A model generated the notes under the pieces. The model was not told the origin of the DNA and did not search any database. It saw only the letters and a program-made list of their open reading frames with translations. This document shows, piece by piece, positions 50,645 to 58,312 of a stretch of DNA of 64,000 bases; position 1 is the first letter of the stretch; every line of letters begins with the position of its first letter. Location: the NCBI RefSeq assembly GCF_049860565.1, contig NZ_CP172056.1, positions 186,001 to 250,000 on the forward strand, read 5' to 3'. This stretch comes from Desulfitobacterium_A nosdiversum. GTDB lineage: Bacteria; Bacillota; Desulfitobacteriia; Desulfitobacteriales; Desulfitobacteriaceae. The position numbers and the translations under genes are program-made.

Positions 50645-50733
50645 TTTATGCTCAAGTAATAATTTGATATGCTCATTTATGAATGTTTATGATCGTTTGT
50701 GATAATTATAATCAAGAAGTTAATTCTATTCAA
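50645..50733 (-). promoter_or_regulatory. fru operon promoter with 10-bp-phased repressor repeats
   Basis: On the minus strand TTGAAT and TATAAT are 17 bp apart (50705-50733). TTTATG repeats (plus-strand reading) occur at 50676 and 50686, a variant TTTGTG at 50696, and another TTTATG at 50645. Three are spaced exactly 10 bp and begin at the start site, as expected for a DeoR-type repressor. Confidence 0.7.
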
Positions 50734-50803
50734 GTACATTTCACTATTTTCTAAAAACTTCTAATTTTAATCGATTATAAATGCTTTCCAATATAAAAAA
50801 GAA

Positions 50804-50846
50804 TGTCTCCCTTATCTGTCCGTAACGAATCAGATGAATGGAGACA
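50804..50846 (-). terminator. terminator of hprK
   Basis: TGTCTCC-N-TTATCTG pairs with CAGATGAATGGAGACA over about 13 bp with small mismatches, followed on the minus strand by TTCTTTTTTATATT. It isolates hprK from the fru operon. Confidence 0.75.
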
Positions 50847-50868
50847 TCCCCAATATTGATAAGCTTAA

Positions 50869-51750
50869 TTAAAGAGAAAAATGGTTTAAATCTAGTTTTC
50901 TCAGCCTACTCTGCATTACAGCCACTTCAATGATCGAAGCAAGATTCCGTCCCGGACGAACGGGAACCGTGATCTCAGGAATGGATATCCCCAATATCTC
51001 ACGTACTGAGGAAGAATCCATTCCTAACCGATCATAAAATTTGTCTTCCTTCCATTCCTCCAAGCGGACAATTAAGTGGATTTCTTTTTCATCCCGGACT
51101 GCTCCCGCTCCAAATAATGTCGTGACATCCATAATTCCTAAGCCGCGGACCTCCAACAAGTGTCGAATACGAATAGGAGAATTACCTCGCAGGTTTTCTT
51201 CATCGACCCTGCGAACCTCAACTGCATCGTCCGCCACTAACAAATGTCCGCTTTTAATCAGCTCTAAAGCAGTCTCACTCTTGCCGATGCCACTCTCACC
51301 CGTAATCAAAACGCCAACACCATAAACATCAACCAAAACCCCATGCACAAGGGTAGACGGAGCTAAACGATTTGTAAGATAGCGAATGAGCAAATAAAAG
51401 AGCTGAGTCGTCGACTGATGGGTTATAAGTAAAGGAATGTTTCGTTCATTGGCTAAATCGATGATTTCTTCCGGAACAGCTAATCCGCGTGTTACTATAA
51501 CACACGGCACTCGCTCAACGATCACTTGAGCAATATTCTCCCGACGTTTCGCTGGTTCAAGTTGCTGGATTAATCCCATTTCCGTCCGCCCATAGACTTG
51601 AATCCGTTCTGGAGTTAAATAGGTTAAAAATCCAACCAGTTCTGCACTCGGGCGCTTAAGACTAAAATCAGTTATTTCTTTATCGAGTCCATCTTGTCCA
51701 GCAAGAATCTTAAAATCAAAATCTTTAACCAATTGGCTCACTGTAAGCAT
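50869..51750 (-). CDS. hprK: HPr kinase/phosphorylase
   Basis: About 293 aa from ATG 51750. Walker A is GVLITGESGIGKSETALELI near residue 148, followed by the HPrK signature LLEVRGLGIMDVTTLFGAGA. It phosphorylates or dephosphorylates HPr at Ser46 according to metabolic state, driving carbon catabolite control. It follows the PHP gene on the same strand and is separated from fruR by a terminator. Confidence 0.95.
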   Translation of the reverse strand: MLTVSQLVKDFDFKILAGQDGLDKEITDFSLKRPSAELVGFLTYLTPERIQVYGRTEMGLIQQLEPAKRRENIAQVIVERVPCVIVTRGLAVPEEIIDLANERNIPLLITHQSTTQLFYLLIRYLTNRLAPSTLVHGVLVDVYGVGVLITGESGIGKSETALELIKSGHLLVADDAVEVRRVDEENLRGNSPIRIRHLLEVRGLGIMDVTTLFGAGAVRDEKEIHLIVRLEEWKEDKFYDRLGMDSSSVREILGISIPEITVPVRPGRNLASIIEVAVMQSRLRKLDLNHFSL

Positions 51751-51785
51751 TGTTATCAATCCTTTGATTTAATCCTGTTAAACGG

Positions 51786-52562
51786 TTAGCAATGGACAAA
51801 AATCGGTTTCCGTTTTTCAAAAAGGCAATAATAGCGATAACCGGAATCACGAAGAGCTTCGAATCCTTCTTTCATCACCTGCATCGTCCGAACATGATGC
51901 GCATCCGAACCTAATGTGATAATTTCTCCTCCCAATTCCTGATAAAGGCGAAGAATTCGGAAATCCAAGTCGATAAGAGGGACCCGCATATTTAGTTCGA
52001 TTCCTTTACCCTGCATAATCAACTCTTGAAGAAGATCTCTGATAATTTCATCGTAATCGCTCCACACAAAGTCTGATACATTTACACCTAATTGCTTAAA
52101 GAAACGTTTAAACAAGGTGATATGTCCTAATACAGAGAAATCGGAAATCTTAATTCGCTCAAGAAGGGCTTGAAAATATTCGTGAATTGCAATTCGAATT
52201 TCTTTGCCCTTAAAAAAATCACCATTAAATAGATCAAGCTCCTCTACGCGGTGCATTGATCCGATTAAAAAGTCGAATTCCTTGTCTTTTAAATAAGTTT
52301 CAATCTGCGGTTGAGCTCTTTTATCAAAACCTACCTCTAAGCCTGATTTAATGGTTAATTGGTTGTTAAACTTCTGCCGGACCTTCTCTATCGAACGCTG
52401 ATAATCTGCGTAATTAATCCAATAATTATCGGCAAATTCAAGATGGTCTGTAAAACAAAGTTCGGAAACGCCAAGTTCGATCGCCTTAGAACAGGCTTCT
52501 TCCATTGTCTGCATACCGTCTAAAGAAAACCGGGAATGTAAATGATAATCTGCTATCTTCAT
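51786..52562 (-). CDS. PHP-domain phosphatase (histidinol-phosphatase-like)
   Basis: 258 aa. PHP metal motifs: DYHLHSRFSLDGMQTMEEAC at the N-terminus, ELCFTDHLEFAD, IGSMHRVEELDLFNG, VLGHITLFKRFF and ITLGSDAHHVRTMQ. Length and order fit the HisK-type histidinol-phosphatase family, but no other his genes are near, so the substrate is uncertain. It is read divergently from the small membrane gene and precedes hprK by 36 bp. Confidence 0.85.
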   Translation of the reverse strand: MKIADYHLHSRFSLDGMQTMEEACSKAIELGVSELCFTDHLEFADNYWINYADYQRSIEKVRQKFNNQLTIKSGLEVGFDKRAQPQIETYLKDKEFDFLIGSMHRVEELDLFNGDFFKGKEIRIAIHEYFQALLERIKISDFSVLGHITLFKRFFKQLGVNVSDFVWSDYDEIIRDLLQELIMQGKGIELNMRVPLIDLDFRILRLYQELGGEIITLGSDAHHVRTMQVMKEGFEALRDSGYRYYCLFEKRKPIFVHC

Positions 52563-52740
52563 CTATCTGCCTCCTCCTGATATTATAGCAAGATTTACGG
52601 CTTAACTTCAAATTCGGGCTGTATCTTTATTAACAGAATCTTAGAACTTTGATCAAATCAAAGTTTTTAATTTCTAAAAGTTGTATAATAAATTCATGAG
52701 TCACTCTAAATATAATTCTAAAATCTAGAAGGCGATTAAA

Positions 52741-53058
52741 ATGAGCATTTTTGAAATCATTATGTTAATTTGTTTTGGTGCTGCATGGCCCTTTTCCATT
52801 TACAAATCGTACAAATCTTTTTCAATTGAAGGTAAAAGTCTATTATTCCTAATCGTGATCTTGGTGGGCTATATCGCAGGTATTTTAAACAAGATTTACT
52901 ATCATTACGATGGCGTTATTTATTTGTATCTATTAAACCTTGTCATGGTTATCGCGGATCTTATCCTTTATTTCCGCAACAAAAGAGTTGCTGCGCTGAA
53001 TTCAAATTCTGAGGATTTATTATCTGAAAAGATTCGGAACATCGGAGCTGCCAAATAG
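52741..53058 (+). CDS. small three-helix membrane protein
   Basis: 105 aa with three membrane helices (about 3-20, 32-50, 58-78) and a polar basic tail. The FGAAWPFSIYKSYKSFSIEG segment looks like a PQ-loop-type repeat seen in small transport-like proteins, but the match is weak. Monocistronic, with AGAAGG before the ATG and a strong terminator after it. Function unknown. Confidence 0.65.
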   Translation: MSIFEIIMLICFGAAWPFSIYKSYKSFSIEGKSLLFLIVILVGYIAGILNKIYYHYDGVIYLYLLNLVMVIADLILYFRNKRVAALNSNSEDLLSEKIRNIGAAK

Positions 53059-53073
53059 AATTTGCAAAAACTT

Positions 53074-53123
53074 AGAGAGTCTTCCTTAGTAGGCTATAAA
53101 ACTACAGGAAGGCTCTCTTTTTT
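53074..53123 (+). terminator. intrinsic terminator
   Basis: AGAGAGTCTTCCT and AGGAAGGCTCTCT arms followed by TTTTT. Confidence 0.85.
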
Positions 53124-53188
53124 ACGCTTAATCTTATAGAGAAGCTGGGCATACTAGGTACCAACGGCTGATGTTGGAGGGATTTTAA

Positions 53189-54454
53189 TTGAAGAATACA
53201 ACCTACGAGCAAATTTTCAATCGGTTAGTTAAAGCATCTTACAACGGTAATCTTAAACAAGAAATTGAAGCAATTCAGGCCAACGGTGATGCGACAACTC
53301 AAAAATATATCTATTATGCGATGGGAAACGGCGACCCGGATAAAGTGGTTTTTCAGCTGGACGAGGATACTTCAAAGGCGGGTCATCACCCTGAGGCATC
53401 CTGTCTCTTTGATGATATTGTCCGCGATATGGAAGGCAAGGTCGTTATTCAAGATCGGAACTGTGCCGAATGCGGTCATTTTATTGACACCTGTTCTTAC
53501 CACAACCTTATCGATAAAAAAGAGTTTATTCCCCTCATTGATATTCTAAAGAAAAGGGAAGTTCCTGTTTTTGCGATTGTCGCTCCCGCTATTATCGGTC
53601 AGTTTGGTGAAAAAGTAACGATGGGACAGCTTCGCTCTGCCTTTAAACATCTTGGCTTTTTTGGAATGATTGAGGTTGCTTTATTTGCCGATATTCTAAG
53701 CCTTAAGGAAGCGCTGGAATTTGACCGAGCCGTCCATACTCAAGACGATTTTGTTTTAACCAGCTGCTGCTGCCCTGTTTGGGTCGGCATGGTCAAACGA
53801 GTTTATCATACATTGATTCCCCACATTATGCCTTCTGTATCCCCCATGGTAGCTTGTGGCCGAGGAATCAAACGGCTTCATCCTGATGCGAAGATTGTTT
53901 TTATCGGTCCCTGCATTGCCAAAAAAGCTGAGGCTAAAGAAGCGGATATCCGCGACGCAGTGGATGCTGTACTTACCTTTGAAGAGGTAAAACAGATCTT
54001 TAACGCGACTGGAATTAACCCCGAAGAAATGGAAGATATCCCAAGTGAGCACTCTTCCACAGGCGGTCGTATTTATGCACGCATAGGCGGGGTGAGTAAG
54101 GCCATCTCTGACACCTTAGATCAGCTTAGACCTCATAAACCGATTAAAATCAACGCCGTCCAAGCCAATGGAATTCAGGAATGCAAAGAACTCCTGCGCT
54201 CTATTAGCAACGGCGAAATCACCGCCAACTTTTATGAAGGAATGGGCTGCAAAGGAGGATGTGTCGGCGGGCCTAAGGCACTTCTAACACCTGAAATCGG
54301 TGCAATTCACGTTAATGCCTATGGCCTTACTGCAAATGCCCCAACACCCGTAAATAATCCTTATGTTATGGAACTCTTAAATACTCTCGGAATTCAGGAT
54401 GTAGACAGCCTTCTCGAAGGAGAATCCGCTCAAATTTTTCAGAGGAAGTTTTAA
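53189..54454 (+). CDS. [FeFe]-hydrogenase-like H-cluster domain protein
   Basis: 421 aa. The N-terminal 80 residues are followed by NCAECGHFIDTCSYHNL (about 91-107), a small Cys motif. The H-cluster signatures are recognisable but variant: TSCCCPVWVGMV (P1), IGPCIAKKAEAKE (P2, normally MPC) and FYEGMGCKGGCVGGPKAL (P3). All four usual H-cluster cysteines appear present. The ferredoxin-like N-terminal clusters of catalytic HydA are absent, so it may be a sensory or atypical hydrogenase. TTG start after GGAGGG. Convergent with citF. Confidence 0.82.
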   Translation: MKNTTYEQIFNRLVKASYNGNLKQEIEAIQANGDATTQKYIYYAMGNGDPDKVVFQLDEDTSKAGHHPEASCLFDDIVRDMEGKVVIQDRNCAECGHFIDTCSYHNLIDKKEFIPLIDILKKREVPVFAIVAPAIIGQFGEKVTMGQLRSAFKHLGFFGMIEVALFADILSLKEALEFDRAVHTQDDFVLTSCCCPVWVGMVKRVYHTLIPHIMPSVSPMVACGRGIKRLHPDAKIVFIGPCIAKKAEAKEADIRDAVDAVLTFEEVKQIFNATGINPEEMEDIPSEHSSTGGRIYARIGGVSKAISDTLDQLRPHKPIKINAVQANGIQECKELLRSISNGEITANFYEGMGCKGGCVGGPKALLTPEIGAIHVNAYGLTANAPTPVNNPYVMELLNTLGIQDVDSLLEGESAQIFQRKF

Positions 54455-54462
54455 ACAGTAAC

Positions 54463-56007
54463 TTAATCCGGAACCTTCCTCACGACGTCAATTACAGTTC
54501 CATCGCGGTATTCGACAACTGCCACGACTTGATCGCCGAATTGTATTGGTTCCGGCTTGCCGGTCAGCCTTTCTGCTAAGTTCTTAAGCTCCTCGATCGT
54601 CATAACCGGCAAGTCAGTGCCTTTTAGCTTTTCGAGAAGATCCGTTCTTTGCGGATGGATGGCAATACCCCGTTCCGTTACAAGCACATCAATCGATTCA
54701 CCCGGTGTGGTCACCGTGGTTACCTTATCTTTAACAACAGGTAGACGCCCTTTGGTTAAATTCGTAACAACAATTGCGATTTTTGAACCGGCCGCGGCAT
54801 CATTATGACCGCCTGATCCTCCAATAATTATCCCATCAGATCCCGTTACAACATTGACATTAAAATCGGTATCGATCTCGGTTGCACCTAATATCATAAT
54901 ATCCAGGTTATTGACCACAGCTCCCTTATTATGCGGATTAGCATAAAGCGAGCTGCTCATCCTTTGATGCTTGATATTATCCCGAATCGATGCCACAGCT
55001 TTAAGATCAAAACACTGCACATCAAAAAGAGCGCGAAAAAGTCCGTCATTGAGCATATCCACCATATACCCGGTGATTCCCCCTGAAGCAAAGCTTCCAA
55101 CAACCCCTTTTTGCTCCATATACTTTCGGACTTCTGCGGCTACGGCCAGGGAAGTACCGCCTGCCCCTGTCTGAAAAGACATCTCGTCTTTTATATATCC
55201 TGTCTCCTCAAGAACACGAGCCGCAAGCTTTGCAATATGCAAACTCACAGGATCCTTGGTTACTGTCAGCGTCCCGGAAACAATTCCGCTGGGGTCCCCA
55301 ATCGAATCCACATTAACAACATAATCGACGAAATCTTGAGAGATCTCAATAGGACAAGCCGGATAACGGACAAGGTTATCCGTCACCGCAACAACATAAT
55401 CCGCATACTGAGCATCAGACATCGCATAGGCTAAGGTTCCGCAGGCAGCTTTCCCGTAAGCGCCGTTCATATTTCCATAAGCATCTGCTGTTGGGGCGGC
55501 AATAAAAGCAACATCGATATGCAGATCCCCGCTCTCAATCGCCCTGGGACGCCCGCCATGACTCATCAGAACGGCTGGTTTTTTCAAGAATCCTTTAGAA
55601 ATCGCCTTTGCTACCGCCCCCGGAGCAATGTAATCTGTTTGAATTCCCGTGACTACACCGCTTTTAATGTATTCCGCCAGCGGATCATGAATCGGGAAGA
55701 GACTTGATGCGGCAACAGTTATATCCTTTATCCCCCTTCTTGCAATAGCGTCCATAACTAGATTTAAAACAAAGTCTCCGTTTCTTAAGTGATGATGAAA
55801 AGAAATCGTCATGCCATCCTGAATTTGGACTTTATCCAAAACCTCTTCGATCGTTGATAAAAGCTTTTTTATCCCAGGCTTTATAGGGTGCAACTTAACA
55901 TTTCCCCGACTTTGCTCACCAAAATTGGCAAAAGCCCCACGAAACATTTTCACCGGGCCATAACCTTCGATGTATTCCGGAATTTCCCGTCCAACACTAT
56001 TTTTCAT
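54463..56007 (-). CDS. citF: citrate lyase alpha subunit (citrate CoA-transferase)
   Basis: 514 aa, normal for CitF. N-terminal NSVGREIPEYIEGYGPVKMF; central AMSDAQYADYVVAVTDNLV and SFQTGAGGTSLAVAAEV; C-terminal GSDGIIIGGSGGHNDAAAGS and RGIAIHPQRTDLLEKLKG. It swaps acetyl for citryl on the acyl carrier CitD. It is the last gene of citD-citE-citF; the maturation genes citC, citX and citG are not in the window. Confidence 0.95.
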   Translation of the reverse strand: MKNSVGREIPEYIEGYGPVKMFRGAFANFGEQSRGNVKLHPIKPGIKKLLSTIEEVLDKVQIQDGMTISFHHHLRNGDFVLNLVMDAIARRGIKDITVAASSLFPIHDPLAEYIKSGVVTGIQTDYIAPGAVAKAISKGFLKKPAVLMSHGGRPRAIESGDLHIDVAFIAAPTADAYGNMNGAYGKAACGTLAYAMSDAQYADYVVAVTDNLVRYPACPIEISQDFVDYVVNVDSIGDPSGIVSGTLTVTKDPVSLHIAKLAARVLEETGYIKDEMSFQTGAGGTSLAVAAEVRKYMEQKGVVGSFASGGITGYMVDMLNDGLFRALFDVQCFDLKAVASIRDNIKHQRMSSSLYANPHNKGAVVNNLDIMILGATEIDTDFNVNVVTGSDGIIIGGSGGHNDAAAGSKIAIVVTNLTKGRLPVVKDKVTTVTTPGESIDVLVTERGIAIHPQRTDLLEKLKGTDLPVMTIEELKNLAERLTGKPEPIQFGDQVVAVVEYRDGTVIDVVRKVPD

Positions 56008-56033
56008 GCCTTTTACCTCGCTTCCATCGCAAA

Positions 56034-56744
56034 CTACGCAAAAACGTGATTGATTATTTCGATTTGGCGGCCATTGATGGCTGCTTTTCCGGTAAAGCCT
56101 AGATTTCGGGCTTTGCGTGCATCCTTCAGCAACCCTTCTTCATCATTACTCTCGGTAAAAACAGTATCAAAACTGTTAAGGCCGGCTGCACGGCAAGCAA
56201 TGGCGACTTTACTTCTGGCATAGAGGATTTCATCCCCTTCCTGGGTTCGAGTCATCCCCAGCTCTTTCGCCAGACCATCGGCATTGAAAAATGCTCCCAC
56301 GATACGCGAAGAAACACTAAGAATTGAGGAAATTCCGTCCAGCGCTTTAACCGTTTCAATCACAGGGATCAGTTTGATTCCTCCTGACTCAAGCGCCCCT
56401 TCCTTTTCTGCCAGCGCAAGCATGATTTCAACGTCTTGAAGCTGTTCTACACTTGCTTGGGGAATCAGAAACGCTTCAGGTTTTACACGTGAAATTACCT
56501 CTATATCCTTAGTGCCAAAACCGGATTTTAAGGTATTGATACGAACGGCAAGTTTAACCTTTTCATAATCCAAAAATCGAATGGCTTCACGAACAAGCAA
56601 ACGCGCGCTATCTTTGTCTTCATCTTTCACTTCATCCGCTAAATCAAGCACAAGGAGGCCAGGATTAAAAACTGCTGCATCTTGAAGCCGTTTCGGGCTA
56701 TTTCCCGAAACAAGGAGCATACTTCTATTCAAGCTCATCTTCAT
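56034..56744 (-). CDS. citE: short, divergent citrate lyase beta subunit (CitE-like)
   Basis: 236 aa; usual CitE is about 290-300, and this one stops right after GRQIEIINHVFA where others continue with a C-terminal helix region. The HpcH/CitE TIM-barrel is recognisable (LIPVIETVKALDGISSIL keeps the Glu), but the DLED motif reads DLADEV and the metal-site GAEDLAADLG reads NADGLAKELG, so the usual Asp ligand appears to be Gly. It lies between intact citD and citF. It may have reduced or changed activity. Confidence 0.8.
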   Translation of the reverse strand: MKMSLNRSMLLVSGNSPKRLQDAAVFNPGLLVLDLADEVKDEDKDSARLLVREAIRFLDYEKVKLAVRINTLKSGFGTKDIEVISRVKPEAFLIPQASVEQLQDVEIMLALAEKEGALESGGIKLIPVIETVKALDGISSILSVSSRIVGAFFNADGLAKELGMTRTQEGDEILYARSKVAIACRAAGLNSFDTVFTESNDEEGLLKDARKARNLGFTGKAAINGRQIEIINHVFA

Positions 56745-56751
56745 TTCCCCT

Positions 56752-57039
56752 TCACTCTCCTTCAGGCTGTATTAAAGCCCTCTCAATTGCGGATTGGACT
56801 CTTGCCCGATAGGTGTAATCTAAAGCTCCTTTATCCTGTGCTTTGATTATGATATCCTCTACACCGAGTTTTTCGACAGTTTCGCGAATCACCTTTTCTA
56901 TTTGCCCGCCAAATTGTTTTTTAATGACAGGTTTAGTATCCAGTTCGACCTTTATTCCTCCTTCAGGATTAGATGATACCGTAACAAGAACATCGCCTGA
57001 TTCTAAAGCCCCCGCCTGTGCGGTCTTTATAATTTTCAT
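56752..57039 (-). CDS. citD: citrate lyase acyl carrier protein (gamma subunit)
   Basis: 95 aa. N-terminal KTAQAGALESGDVLVTVS holds the Ser that carries the phosphoribosyl-dephospho-CoA prosthetic group in the family; C-terminal DKGALDYTYRARVQSAIERA is typical. First gene of the cit operon; ATG after GGAGG. It ends 7 bp before citE. Confidence 0.95.
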   Translation of the reverse strand: MKIIKTAQAGALESGDVLVTVSSNPEGGIKVELDTKPVIKKQFGGQIEKVIRETVEKLGVEDIIIKAQDKGALDYTYRARVQSAIERALIQPEGE

Positions 57040-57268
57040 GCAGTGAGCCTCCTAAACCTAATCTAACCTTAAGTAACTCATTCTTAATCTTAGTTTAACC
57101 ATCCACCCTACTATTAAAATTACGTCTTACTTCTATAAACCCTGCTTTTCTAAACATAAAATTTAAAAATACTAAGAAAAAATCAATTACTGCATACTTT
57201 CTCCAAACTAAGAAAAAATACAAATGACAGAAGCTAGAATCTAAATAATAGCATTCAGGAGGTTAACA

Positions 57269-57745
57269 ATGAGCAATAAAATGAGTTTGCTGGTTTTCAG
57301 CGGTGAATATGATAAAGCATTAGCTGCCTTAATTCTTGCCAATACCGGTCGAGAAATGGGAATGGACGTTACGATGTTTTTCACGTTTTGGGGACTTATG
57401 CTTGTTCGTGATCCGGAAAAGCTGTCCCTTGAGGATAAAACACTCTTTGAGCAGATGTTCAGCCTCGTTACTCCTCGAGGAGTAGAAGCCTTACCTTTAT
57501 CAAAAATGAATCTTGCCGGATTAGGTAAATATATGCTTCAAGAAATGATGGACGGCGAAAAAACTCCCAGCCTAACTGATTTCCTGAATGGAGCACGAAA
57601 GAAGGGGGTTAAATTCTACGGTTGTAAACTTGCTGTTGACGTTATGGGTTTTAAAGAAGAAGAACTCTTACCTGAAGTAGAAGTCATTACCGCTAAACAA
57701 TATCTGGAAGACGCAATGGATTCCCAAATTCAGCTCTTTATATAG
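57269..57745 (+). CDS. DsrE/DsrF-like family protein
   Basis: 158 aa, one DsrE-like domain: SLLVFSGEYDKALAALILAN, FTFWGLMLVRDPEKLSLEDK, FYGCKLAVDVMGFKEEELLP. The Cys in FYGCKLAVDVMG is at the position of the reactive Cys in DsrE2-type proteins. These are linked to sulfur transfer in anaerobes and often stand alone. ATG after AGGAGG. A terminator follows. Confidence 0.88.
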   Translation: MSNKMSLLVFSGEYDKALAALILANTGREMGMDVTMFFTFWGLMLVRDPEKLSLEDKTLFEQMFSLVTPRGVEALPLSKMNLAGLGKYMLQEMMDGEKTPSLTDFLNGARKKGVKFYGCKLAVDVMGFKEEELLPEVEVITAKQYLEDAMDSQIQLFI

Positions 57746-57770
57746 AGTACTTAGCATTAAAAAGACAAAA

Positions 57771-57796
57771 AAGAATCCCCACGTCTGGGGATTCTT
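57771..57796 (+). terminator. intrinsic terminator of the DsrE gene
   Basis: AAGAATCCCC and GGGGATTCTT perfect arms with a 6-nt loop. The rest of the gap to 58010 holds a weaker TTAGGGC/GCCCTAA hairpin near 57945-57974 and nothing else that I recognise. Confidence 0.8.
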
Positions 57797-58009
57797 TGCG
57801 CAAGTCTGAAAGATCTAAGCGTCTAGATTTTATTGGACTAGATTGCTTATCTTCCTGACTCTTACAAAAAAGTAACACGTAGCATGTCCAAAGTCAATGT
57901 TTTCAACAAATATAGACACCAAAAACCATAATTACAATCAAATTTTAGGGCAAAAATAGAAAAAAGAGCCCTAATTTTAGGGAACAAAGGTGAGAATGGA
58001 ATTTATCTG

Positions 58010-58038
58010 TTGACTTTGAAAGTTAAATACAGTACAAT
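58010..58038 (+). promoter_or_regulatory. promoter of the first tRNA-Thr(CGU)
   Basis: TTGACT and TACAAT are 17 bp apart, 17 bp before the tRNA 5' end. Confidence 0.75.
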
Positions 58039-58055
58039 AATTCTCGTCTCAAAAT

Positions 58056-58130
58056 GCCGATGTGGCTCAGAGGTAGAGCAGCTCACTCGTAATGAGCAGG
58101 TCGTCGGTTCGATTCCGACCATCGGCTCCA
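58056..58130 (+). tRNA. tRNA-Thr (anticodon CGU), copy 1, CCA encoded
   Basis: Acceptor GCCGATG/CATCGGC, D stem GCTC/GAGC, anticodon stem GCTCA/TGAGC with loop CTCGTAA, T arm GTCGG/CCGAC, discriminator U, encoded CCA. All 75 nt are identical to the copy at 60171-60245. Confidence 0.96.
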
Positions 58131-58158
58131 TTCAATTTAATTCATGAATTAGTACATC

Positions 58159-58225
58159 TAAGCCATTCCGTATCAATAATTTAAACCTGCTTAGGCAGAA
58201 AATTGTTGATAAGGAATGGCTTTCG
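58159..58225 (+). terminator. hairpin terminator after tRNA-Thr copy 1
   Basis: AAGCCATTCC and GGAATGGCTT arms with inner ATCAA/TTGAT and a small apical hairpin, then TCGTTTTT. Confidence 0.65.
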
Positions 58226-58312
58226 TTTTTACCATTAAGTTCATAATGAATTGATAACCGCTCTCCTTTATGATTAAACAGTACTATATCATGGAAGGGG
58301 AATTATCACTAA

